Made by a program: the position numbers and the translations under genes. This document shows, one piece after another, positions 1 through 4,397 of a stretch of 6,084 nucleotides of DNA. The stretch's first letter is position 1. Each line of letters begins with the position of its first letter. A model generated the notes under the pieces. That model ran no database searches, had not been told where the DNA came from, and saw only the letters and a program-made list of their open reading frames with translations. This DNA is from Clostridiales bacterium (GTDB lineage Bacteria > Bacillota > Clostridia > Lachnospirales > UBA12420): assembly GCA_003452395.1 (NCBI GenBank), contig DMOI01000003.1:1-6084 (forward strand). Direction: 5' to 3'.

Positions 1-40
1 AAAAATTTACTCCTTGGAGCTGCATCTTTATTTATTATTA

Positions 41-69
41 TTGATTATTGTTGTCCTTTTTGTTATAAT
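41..69 (+). promoter_or_regulatory. Promoter of the PemK/MazF-like gene
   Basis: A -35 box TTGATT (41-46) and a -10 box TATAAT (64-69) are separated by 17 bp. Transcription would start near 76, leaving a leader of about 33 nt. The ribosome binding site AAGGAG (94-99) lies 9 nt before the ATG at 109. No inverted repeat suggesting an autoregulator operator was seen around the boxes. Confidence 0.6.
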
Positions 70-108
70 AAGTCATATATCTAATAACAGATTAAGGAGA
101 CAGAAAAT

Positions 109-600
109 ATGAATAGTATTATAAAGATAATTAAAGATATACATATTATATTGAAGAAAGCAGGAAATGCAAATGCTTTTGAATTTTTGGAATGGATGAA
201 AAAGAAAGCAGAAATAAAATATGATAAACCAAAGGAAAGAAACTTTTACATATTGAATAATTATATTTACTGGTGTGAACTTGGAGTGAATATTGGAAGT
301 GAGCAAGATAAAAGGCGACCAGTGATTATAGGTAGAACTGCGAAAAACTCACCAATATGTATGATAATACCTCTGACGACTGCTAGATTGAATGATAAGT
401 ATGATATGCATGTAGATTTGGAATGTACGAATGGTACTGCTATTCTTGAACAAATGAGGGTTGTAGATAAGACGAGAATTGTTGAGCCACTTAGAAAGAA
501 AGGAAAGATAGTACAATTGACAGAGCCAGATGTGGAGAAAATCAATAATCAGATTAAGAGATTGTATTTTTTAAAACCAATCAATAAAATTGAAAAATAA
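109..600 (+). CDS. PemK/MazF-family toxin (endoribonuclease-like) with N-terminal extension
   Basis: This 163-aa protein is likely a sequence-specific mRNA interferase of the PemK/MazF (CcdB-like SH3 barrel) family. The core begins near residue 50. It shows YIYWCELG (52-59), GSEQ (63-66), the RP of RRPVII (R70, P71), PLTT (88-91, carrying the conserved Thr) and EQMRVVDKTRI (114-124). These correspond to the family's R-P-V-x-I, P-L-T and D/E-Q-x-R-x-x-D-K-x-R blocks. Residues 1-45 form a charged, probably helical extension absent from the compact ~110-aa MazF proteins. The start is set by AAGGAG 9 nt upstream and a good promoter. No antitoxin gene follows before the small-RNA promoter at 636, and only 108 bases are visible upstream. 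It is therefore either a solitary member or its antitoxin lies outside the window. The family call is firm; toxicity and target are inferred. Confidence 0.85.
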   Translation: MNSIIKIIKDIHIILKKAGNANAFEFLEWMKKKAEIKYDKPKERNFYILNNYIYWCELGVNIGSEQDKRRPVIIGRTAKNSPICMIIPLTTARLNDKYDMHVDLECTNGTAILEQMRVVDKTRIVEPLRKKGKIVQLTEPDVEKINNQIKRLYFLKPINKIEK

Positions 601-615
601 TCATATACTAATAGC

Positions 616-634
616 AGGAAAAATAGTTTTTCCT
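616..634 (+). terminator. Short hairpin after the PemK/MazF gene, possible terminator
   Basis: An 8-bp perfect inverted repeat, AGGAAAAA/TTTTTCCT, with a 3-nt loop lies 16 bp after the stop codon. The T-run is inside the stem rather than after it, so termination would be weak. It directly abuts the -35 box of the next promoter and could instead be a regulatory palindrome. Confidence 0.35.
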
Positions 635-635
635 A

Positions 636-664
636 TTGACTTTTGGACACAAAAGTAGTACAAT
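636..664 (+). promoter_or_regulatory. Promoter of orphan small RNA, with palindrome in spacer
   Basis: TTGACT (636-641) and TACAAT (659-664) are separated by exactly 17 bp. The spacer and the edge of the -35 box carry a perfect palindrome, CTTTTG-gaca-CAAAAG (640-655), placed where a repressor would block RNA polymerase. No start codon with a ribosome binding site follows before the terminator at 717-747, so this promoter appears to drive a non-coding transcript. The operator role is inferred. Confidence 0.55.
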
Positions 665-670
665 AACAAT

Positions 671-747
671 AGAAACATCAGTGTCCGTACCCTTTAGGGT
701 ACGTCAATCATCAGGTAAAAGGGTGCCGTAAGGCACTTTTTCTTTTT
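671..747 (+). ncRNA. Candidate orphan small RNA, about 77 nt
   Basis: The transcript is predicted from the promoter at 636-664, with start near 671, and the intrinsic terminator ending near 747. It holds two GC-rich hairpins in otherwise AT-rich DNA. The first is a 7-bp perfect stem CGTACCC/GGGTACG (686-692 with 697-703) closed by a TTTA loop. The second is the terminator stem with a GTAA tetraloop. The linker between them (704-716) is unpaired. No open reading frame with a ribosome binding site was seen. No riboswitch or known small-RNA class was recognised, and the next gene is about 480 bp away, which argues against a leader. The 5' end is approximate. Confidence 0.5.
717..747 (+). terminator. 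Intrinsic terminator of the small RNA
   Basis: The stem GTGCC (723-727) / GGCAC (732-736) has a GTAA loop. It is extended by A/G residues at 717-722 that can pair with the T-run. The tail is TTTTTCTTTTTT (737-748). This is a classical Rho-independent design. Confidence 0.8.
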
Positions 748-756
748 TATAGAACA

Positions 757-1099
757 CAGGTCTTGATTTATTCACTTACTTGTACAAAGGAGCAATGGGG
801 TCAGGCTTTCTTTTTCGCTTTTTTCATTCATAAGAAAAGTTCGCAGATTTTGACATTTACAAGGAAGCATGATAAAAATGTAGGGGTCATCCCTATGTGG
901 TGACCCGAGAGTGTGGCAGGAAGTATTGACATGGATTAAACTAAAAAGTGCAGATAATATTAACAGGATAACATCAATAAGTGTTAAAAATATAAACGGG
1001 CTAGCACGCAGGCATGGCCCCTACGATTTAAAACGAAGATACAGATAGAGAAATTGAACAGATATTACTTTGAATAAAGAAATGTGAATAGATAAGATA
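757..1099 (+). mobile_element. Decayed, transposase-less relative of the RAYT element (interrupted by a MITE-like insert)
   Basis: Bases 757-781 match the left end of the complete RAYT element (3421-3445) at 24 of 25 positions. Bases 794-805 are an exact copy of its 12-bp terminal sequence AATGGGGTCAGG. The next bases, CTTTC, resemble the reverse complement of its right end (near 4331-4336) more than its left end. Bases 1068-1099 match the right flank 4367-4398 at 29 of 32 positions. No transposase coding sequence lies between. Part of the gap is taken by the separate MITE-like repeat at 880-1024. The head-on arrangement of a left end and an inverted end within 757-810 suggests rearrangement, not a simple deletion. 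The outer limits are those of detectable similarity. Confidence 0.65.
880..1024. mobile_element. MITE-like repeat with 27-bp imperfect terminal inverted repeats
   Basis: The left arm 880-906 and the reverse complement of the right arm 998-1024 agree at 20 of 27 positions. Both begin with GTAGGGG. Each arm is itself a hairpin. In the left arm, GGGTCA (884-889) pairs with TGACCC (901-906) and two more pairs extend the stem. In the right arm, GGGC (998-1001) pairs with GCCC (1017-1020). The arms are far more GC-rich than the surroundings. The internal ~90 bp are AT-rich and non-coding. The GTAGGGG...CCCCTAC hairpin style resembles dispersed repeats I recall from clostridial genomes, but this was not verified. 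No clear target-site duplication is visible. Confidence 0.6.
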
Positions 1100-1130
1100 T
1101 ATTAAGTTTCCCTTTTTTCTCAAAAGAGTA

Positions 1131-1159
1131 TTGACAAAATTTTCAAAAAAATATATAAT
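1131..1159 (+). promoter_or_regulatory. Perfect-consensus promoter of the ART-like/SecB operon
   Basis: TTGACA (1131-1136) and TATAAT (1154-1159), both exact consensus hexamers, are 17 bp apart. The spacer contains an A-run. The predicted start near 1166 leaves a 60-nt leader before the ATG at 1226. The ribosome binding site region is AAAGGATAGG (1211-1220). Such a strong promoter implies substantial constitutive transcription unless repressed. No obvious operator palindrome overlaps it. Confidence 0.75.
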
Positions 1160-1225
1160 TCAAAAATAGTAATAGTTGGAATAATGATAAAAAGAAAATA
1201 TAAACTAATAAAAGGATAGGTAGAT

Positions 1226-1795
1226 ATGGAATTAAGGGCAAATATAATAGGATATCATACAAATGATTTAGAAAGATGTAAACGATTTGTTTTAGACAAA
1301 GATTTTGTAATTGTTACAGAAAAAGATACATGGTGGATTGGGAAAGGTATGTATTTTTGGGACAATAGGTATAATACACAGTATTGGCTAGAAGAAAAAA
1401 GAAGAAAAGAATGTAATAATATGCCAATCGGAATTGTTACATGTAATATATATATGGATAATATGCTGGATCTTACTGATAAGGAAATTGCTGATAAGTT
1501 TGAAGAACTATGGGAAGAATATTTACAAAACACCCAAGAAAATTTAGTTAGTCTACCTTTGGGAGTAAAGATTGATAAAATACTTGGTTATCTTGAAAAT
1601 GTAAGTCAAATAATTAAAGTAATAAAGGTATATGGATTATATAATGAAACTCACGAAAATAGTTTTATTAAAAATTCAGCTTCATTTGTAAAAAAAGTGA
1701 CAAAGCCAGTTGGAAATGTAAAAGCAATATATTGTGTAAGGGACAAAGTATGGATTGAAAATAGAAAATTATTGGAGGTGCAAGAAGATGAGTAA
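1226..1795 (+). CDS. Putative ADP-ribosyltransferase-fold toxin of a toxin-antitoxin-chaperone operon (CmdT-like)
   Basis: This 189-aa, probably cytoplasmic protein resembles ADP-ribosyltransferase-fold proteins related to PARP/diphtheria-type ARTs. Residues 8-14 (IGYHTND) fit the Y-H-G-T motif, with H11 in the NAD-binding His position and Thr replacing the usual Gly. Residues 36-47 (WWIGKGMYFWDN) fit the W-x-G-x-G-x-Y-F block, with Y43 in the position of the second H-Y-E residue. The stretch around 68-86 (IGIVTCNIYMDNMLDLTD) and IYCVRD (168-173) look like later core strands. The third catalytic residue cannot be placed by eye. The ATG follows a purine-rich site and a perfect promoter. Its end overlaps the next gene by 8 bp (ATGAGTAA), so the two are translationally coupled. 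With the SecB-like gene downstream, the best interpretation is the toxin of a CmdTAC-like system. The fold is moderately sure; the target (mRNA for E. coli CmdT) is inference. Confidence 0.65.
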   Translation: MELRANIIGYHTNDLERCKRFVLDKDFVIVTEKDTWWIGKGMYFWDNRYNTQYWLEEKRRKECNNMPIGIVTCNIYMDNMLDLTDKEIADKFEELWEEYLQNTQENLVSLPLGVKIDKILGYLENVSQIIKVIKVYGLYNETHENSFIKNSASFVKKVTKPVGNVKAIYCVRDKVWIENRKLLEVQEDE

Positions 1796-2084
1796 TAAAA
1801 GTATTTTGGATGCATTAGATAAAGGAATTGAAAAGATAAGAAGCATGTCAAAGGAAGAATTTAATAAAAGTCTAAAGGAAAAGGGATTATATGAAAAAGA
1901 CTATAAATATGAGAATTATATTTCCAACGATTTTGAATTGATACTGCCAGGACGTGAAGAGATTATAAAGCTTGATTATAAATTTACGATTCCTAATTAT
2001 ATAATTGATTCAAATAAAAATAAAAGCAACAATTACTTTGTTGCAAAACTACATAATGGTATATCTAAGCATACTGCTGCATAA
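1788..2084 (+). CDS. Small protein, candidate antitoxin of the CmdTAC-like operon (CmdA position)
   Basis: This 98-aa protein has no family I recognise. The start at 1788 is chosen because GGAGGTG (1774-1780) sits 7 nt upstream; an in-frame ATG at 1755 would extend it deep into the previous gene without a ribosome site. Residues 5-34 (from SILDALDKGIEKI to LKEKGL) are charged and amphipathic and look helical, like the N-terminal part of many small antitoxins. Residues 49-73 are more hydrophobic, with beta-like runs (FELIL, YKFTI, NYII). The C-terminal 25 residues are Asn/Lys-rich and probably flexible. In toxin-antitoxin-chaperone systems the antitoxin often carries a C-terminal chaperone-addiction segment bound by the SecB-like partner; the tail is a candidate. 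Position between the ART-like and SecB-like genes, with tight coupling, supports the antitoxin role, which is inferred from context only. Confidence 0.6.
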   Translation: MSNKSILDALDKGIEKIRSMSKEEFNKSLKEKGLYEKDYKYENYISNDFELILPGREEIIKLDYKFTIPNYIIDSNKNKSNNYFVAKLHNGISKHTAA

Positions 2085-2098
2085 TTGGGGTGATATAT

Positions 2099-2518
2099 AT
2101 GAAAGAAAGTAAATTTCAAATAACAGGTCTAAGATTAAAGAAATTTGAGTTTAATATTAATGAGGATTTTAATATTGACAAAATGGATGGATTAAAAATA
2201 GACACTAAAACAGAAATAGAAAGATTTGAAGGGAATGCAAAGATAAACCTAAAGGTTAATATATTTGAAAAAAAGGAAGAGTTTATAGAAACGGCTCCAT
2301 TTTTTATTAAAGTAGTAATGGAAGGAATATTTGAGTGGGATATCACATTAGATGATGAGATGTTAAAATACTTATTAAATAGTAATGCTCCTGCAATATT
2401 ATTTTCATATATTAGACCACATATACTCAATATTACGGTAAGCGCTGGATTTCCTCCAGTTATTTTACCACTTATGGATTTTACAGAAAATGAAATAGTA
2501 AACAGTAATGAAATATGA
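2099..2518 (+). CDS. SecB-like chaperone (CmdC-like), third gene of the toxin-antitoxin-chaperone operon
   Basis: This 139-aa protein belongs to the SecB/export-chaperone family. The signature lies in the second half: FFIKVVMEGIFEW (68-80), then NAPAILFSYIRP (96-107), matching the SecB block N-x-P-x-x-LFPY-x-R, and AGFPPVILPLMDF (116-128), matching the G-F-P-P-L-x-L-P-x-x-F block. Length is close to classical SecB (~155 aa), but the organism is a Gram-positive type that does not normally use SecB for export. Gene order points to a solitary chaperone dedicated to an antitoxin. The ATG at 2099 is preceded 6 nt upstream by GGGGTG; the GTG at 2090 lies inside that ribosome site and is not the start. 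It begins 14 bp after the antitoxin gene. In E. coli CmdTAC the chaperone stabilises the antitoxin and is diverted by phage capsid protein; that role here is inferred. The family call is firm. Confidence 0.85.
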   Translation: MKESKFQITGLRLKKFEFNINEDFNIDKMDGLKIDTKTEIERFEGNAKINLKVNIFEKKEEFIETAPFFIKVVMEGIFEWDITLDDEMLKYLLNSNAPAILFSYIRPHILNITVSAGFPPVILPLMDFTENEIVNSNEI

Positions 2519-2530
2519 AGTTTAAAATTA

Positions 2531-2577
2531 CTTTGAAATATCTACTTCAAAGGTTCAGAAAAAGCTATCATTGATAG
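2531..2577. repeat. Two adjacent short inverted repeats after the SecB-like gene
   Basis: CTTTGAA (2531-2537) and TTCAAAG (2546-2552) form a 7-bp stem with an 8-nt loop, 12 bp after the chaperone stop codon. A second palindrome, CTATCA-T-TGATAG, lies at 2565-2577. Neither is followed by a T-run, so a Rho-independent terminator for the operon is not evident here. Confidence 0.4.
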
Positions 2578-2588
2578 TGGGAAAATAG

Positions 2589-2640
2589 ATGGGGTCAGGA
2601 CTGAAAAATTCACTTATTCCACAAAAACTATTGAATAAAG
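2589..2640 (+). mobile_element. Miniature remnant of the RAYT element
   Basis: ATGGGGTCAGG (2589-2599) is identical to the terminal sequence of the complete element at 3414-3424. It is followed after 8 instead of 9 nt by ATTCACTTA (2608-2616), identical to 3434-3442. TTGAATAAAG (2631-2640) is identical to the right-flank motif at 4369-4378 and at 1070-1079. The order is therefore left-end to right-end with almost all interior deleted. Each match is short, so the call rests on their shared order and orientation. Confidence 0.5.
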
Positions 2641-2713
2641 TAAAAAAAATTGCTAAAGTAACTTTGAGGTGAGCCGACAGTTCAGTGTTAAGTCATTACA
2701 TCATCTATTATAA

Positions 2714-2749
2714 GTAAAAAAATATATGTAAAAAAATATATGTAAAAAA
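2714..2749 (+). repeat. A-tract tandem repeat upstream of the hicB promoter
   Basis: The 14-bp unit GTAAAAAAATATAT occurs twice in tandem (2714-2727, 2728-2741) and is followed by a partial third copy (2742-2749). It directly precedes the -35 box at 2751. Phased A-tracts in this place act as UP elements or curved DNA in many Firmicutes, and a repeated unit could also be a protein-binding site. Both roles are inferred. Confidence 0.5.
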
Positions 2750-2750
2750 C

Positions 2751-2779
2751 TTTACAAATATTATGTTAAATGATAGAAT
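2751..2779 (+). promoter_or_regulatory. Promoter of hicBA
   Basis: TTTACA (2751-2756) and TAGAAT (2774-2779) are 17 bp apart. The predicted start near 2786 leaves a ~37-nt leader. The ribosome site GAGGTG (2811-2816) lies 6 nt before a TTG start at 2823. Confidence 0.6.
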
Positions 2780-2822
2780 AAAATACAGACATATAGATAA
2801 TATAAATTAAGAGGTGATTTTT

Positions 2823-3032
2823 TTGAAAAATGAGATTATATTTTTGATTGAGGAATCTATTGATGGAGGATATGAAGCAAAGGCTTTAGGAGAATCTATA
2901 TATACACAAGCAGAAACTTATGAACAAATCAAAGAAAATATTAAAGAGGCAGTTTTGTGTCACTTTGATGATGAAGAAAAGCCATTATTTATAAGATACC
3001 ATTTTGTGAAAGATGAGGTAACTGCGGTATGA
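2823..3032 (+). CDS. hicB: HicB-family antitoxin (short form, no DNA-binding domain)
   Basis: This 69-aa protein has the HicB partial-RNase-H-like fold. It shows an N-terminal strand KNEIIFLIEES, the GGYEAKALG turn and strand (15-23), a helix ETYEQIKENIKEAVLCHF (31-48) and the C-terminal IRYHFVKDEV. The start is the TTG at 2823, 6 nt after GAGGTG; the upstream in-frame GTG at 2814 is part of that ribosome binding site. Length equals the domain alone, so there is no C-terminal ribbon-helix-helix or HTH for autoregulation. The gene overlaps hicA by 4 bp (ATGA), the usual translational coupling. Order is antitoxin first, as is common for this clostridial subgroup. Such short HicB proteins are sometimes mislabelled as 2-oxoisovalerate dehydrogenase subunits. 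The family call is firm; neutralisation of the adjacent HicA is inferred. Confidence 0.85.
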   Translation: MKNEIIFLIEESIDGGYEAKALGESIYTQAETYEQIKENIKEAVLCHFDDEEKPLFIRYHFVKDEVTAV

Positions 3033-3271
3033 GTCTTCCAAGAGATATTGATTTCTCGGAACTGATAAAGAACTTAAAAAAACTAGGTTATGAAACAGCT
3101 AGACAAAAAGGGAGTTATATAAGGCTTATAACTGAACTAAATGGTAAACATGCAATTACAGTTCCAGCACATGATCCTATAAAGGTTGGCACTCTTAATG
3201 CTATAATATCCGATATTGCAGAACACTTTAAAATCAGCAAGAATGAATTAATTAAAAAACTTTTTAATTAG
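3029..3271 (+). CDS. hicA: HicA-family toxin, catalytic His replaced by Tyr
   Basis: This 80-aa protein is a full-length HicA/YcfA-like mRNA interferase with a double-stranded-RNA-binding-like fold. Visible blocks are ELIKNLKKLGYETARQKGSYIRL (11-33), HAITVPAHDPIKVGTLNAIISDI (41-63) and the C-terminal helix ISKNELIKKLF. HicA toxins normally read G-S-H at the position here occupied by G28-S29-Y30. That His is the catalytic residue in characterised members. The codon at 3116-3118 is TAT, one C-to-T change from CAT. The toxin may therefore be inactive or attenuated, although the rest of the protein is intact. The ATG overlaps the hicB stop by 4 bp. The stop codon TAG lies inside the stem of the following terminator. 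Confidence 0.85.
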   Translation: MSLPRDIDFSELIKNLKKLGYETARQKGSYIRLITELNGKHAITVPAHDPIKVGTLNAIISDIAEHFKISKNELIKKLFN

Positions 3272-3322
3272 AGTAAACAAAAAAAGTCACCATAAACTTC
3301 GTGACTTTTTTTGTTTACTCTA
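3269..3322. terminator. Bidirectional terminator of hicBA, 22-bp perfect stem
   Basis: Bases 3269-3290 and 3301-3322 are exact reverse complements (22 bp) around a 10-nt loop. The stem includes seven A on the left and seven T on the right. The core GTCAC/GTGAC followed by T-runs acts as an intrinsic terminator in either direction. It begins with the hicA stop codon. It closely resembles the hairpin at 4398-4455: both carry A-run, TCAC, loop, TTCGTGACTTTTTT, then TACAAGG after the stem. Confidence 0.8.
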
Positions 3323-3426
3323 CAAGGCCTCCAGTTTTGCCGCCCCTAACATTTACAAGAATGTAAGAGGAGTAATAAGAAAGTTACATTTTTATCTATT
3401 ATTATTTAGAGGAATGGGGTCAGGTC

Positions 3427-3455
3427 TTGACTTATTCACTTACTTATGATAAGAT
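3427..3455 (+). promoter_or_regulatory. Possible transposase promoter inside the left end
   Basis: TTGACT (3427-3432) and TAAGAT (3450-3455) are 17 bp apart, within the conserved left-end sequence. Transcription would start almost at the ribosome site AGAGGTGG (3462-3469), giving an unusually short leader, so the call is tentative. Confidence 0.35.
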
Positions 3456-3474
3456 TAGCTTAGAGGTGGTAAAG

Positions 3475-4341
3475 ATGGCTAGAAAGCAGAGGATACATTA
3501 TCATGGAGCGTTGTATCATGTGATTGCAAGAGGAAACAACGGAGAGTATATATTAGATAGCGACGAAGATAAGAAGAACTACATAGAAATATTAAAGAGG
3601 TATAAAGAAAGATATCAGTTTGAGTTATATGCATATTGCATAATGGACAATCATGTTCACTTGTTGATGGAGGTCGGAGAAACGCCATTAAATAAAATAA
3701 TGCAAGGTATACAACAAGTTTATACACAACGCTATAATAAGAAAAACAAGAGAACAGGACACGTGTTTCAGCAACGATACAAGGCAGAGGTGTGTAAAAA
3801 AGACGGTTATTTGTTACACTTGGTAAAATATATACATTTTAATCCAGTAAAAGCAGGTATGACTAAGACAGTAGAGTATAAGTGGAACAGCCATAATAAT
3901 TATGTAAAATGCATAAATGAGATTGTAAATACGGAATATGTCTTAAAAGTAATATCAAGTAATAAGGCAGTAGCACTAAAGGGATATAAAGAATATATGA
4001 AAGAAAAAATAGAAGAAATAGAGCCATGTGAGTATGAAGTGACAGAAGCACAAAGAAATACACCTAATAAAAAAGAAACAGGGAAGATACTAGAGGATAT
4101 AATAAATAAAATATTAGAGAAAGAAAAAATAACAATGAAGGAACTGATGTCAGGAAGTAAGCTGCAAAAGATATCAGATATAAGAAAAGCAGTGGTAATT
4201 TTGGCAGATGCGGATATATCTAATAAAGAAATATCAGATAAACTAAATATATCAGCATCGGTGATTTCGAGGGTAAAAGCAAAGGAATTTAAGAAAACTG
4301 ACTACCTCGAGCGAATAATAAGTGAATATTGCAAAGCCTGA
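3475..4341 (+). CDS. REP-associated tyrosine transposase (RAYT, Y1_Tnp/IS200-like HUH family) with C-terminal HTH
   Basis: This 288-aa single-strand DNA transposase is of the IS200/IS605-related Y1 type. The N-terminal half carries the domain: GALYHVIARGN (11-21), then MDNHVHLL (57-64) holding the HUH metal-binding pair H60 and H62, then a helix with the candidate nucleophiles Y83 and Y87 (QQVYTQRYN). It continues with GHVFQQRYKA and LVKYIHFNPVKAG, hallmarks of the RAYT group. The C-terminal ~60 residues (ISDIRKAVVILADADISNKEISDKL and following) form a DnaA-C-like helix-turn-helix often found in these proteins. The ATG at 3475 is chosen because AGAGGTGG lies 5 nt upstream; an in-frame TTG at 3427 would overlap the putative promoter. 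The stop codon TGA is embedded in the right inverted repeat. The gene looks intact, so it could serve in trans the two degenerate copies at 757-1099 and 2589-2640. Confidence 0.9.
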   Translation: MARKQRIHYHGALYHVIARGNNGEYILDSDEDKKNYIEILKRYKERYQFELYAYCIMDNHVHLLMEVGETPLNKIMQGIQQVYTQRYNKKNKRTGHVFQQRYKAEVCKKDGYLLHLVKYIHFNPVKAGMTKTVEYKWNSHNNYVKCINEIVNTEYVLKVISSNKAVALKGYKEYMKEKIEEIEPCEYEVTEAQRNTPNKKETGKILEDIINKILEKEKITMKELMSGSKLQKISDIRKAVVILADADISNKEISDKLNISASVISRVKAKEFKKTDYLERIISEYCKA

Positions 4342-4344
4342 CCC

Positions 4345-4366
4345 TATTTGCATTCTATTTGCATTC
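4345..4366 (+). repeat. 11-bp perfect tandem repeat at the RAYT element right end
   Basis: TATTTGCATTC occurs twice head to tail (4345-4355 and 4356-4366), immediately after the core of the right inverted repeat. It is absent from the degenerate copy ending at 1099. It may be a transposase recognition site or a slippage product. Confidence 0.6.
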
Positions 4367-4397
4367 CTTTGAATAAAGAAATGTGAACAGATAAAAT

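Noticed and set aside
73..306. Minus-strand open frame of 77 codons overlapping the PemK/MazF gene
   Set aside because: Shadow of the real gene and its promoter region. The translation is low-complexity hydrophobic/aromatic, and it has no ribosome site.
671..747. Riboswitch leader (c-di-GMP, preQ1, guanidine, fluoride types considered)
   Set aside because: No conserved core of these classes is visible, and no gene follows the terminator for about 480 bp.
757..1099. CRISPR array
   Set aside because: The repeats are two different inverted/element-end families, not regularly spaced direct repeats of constant length, and no cas gene is present.
1755..1787. Longer N-terminus for the 98-aa antitoxin candidate (ATG at 1755)
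   Set aside because: It would overlap the ART-like gene by 41 bp and lacks a ribosome site, while GGAGGTG sits ideally before the ATG at 1788.
2090..2098. GTG start for the SecB-like gene
   Set aside because: The GTG is part of the ribosome binding site GGGGTG serving the ATG at 2099.
2090..2518. Housekeeping SecB export chaperone
   Set aside because: The low-GC Firmicute setting, tight coupling to an ART-like gene and a small partner, and neighbouring toxin loci favour a dedicated antitoxin chaperone.
2814..2822. GTG start for hicB
   Set aside because: The GTG is part of the ribosome site GAGGTG; the TTG at 2823 has the right spacing, and its protein begins at the family's usual position.
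3427..3474. TTG start adding 16 residues to the transposase
   Set aside because: It lies in the conserved left end and overlaps a likely -35 box. The extra residues do not resemble the family N-terminus, whereas ATG 3475 has AGAGGTGG at good spacing.
3479..4063. Minus-strand open frames of 82 and 66 codons inside the transposase gene
   Set aside because: Antisense shadows with low-complexity hydrophobic translations and no start signals.
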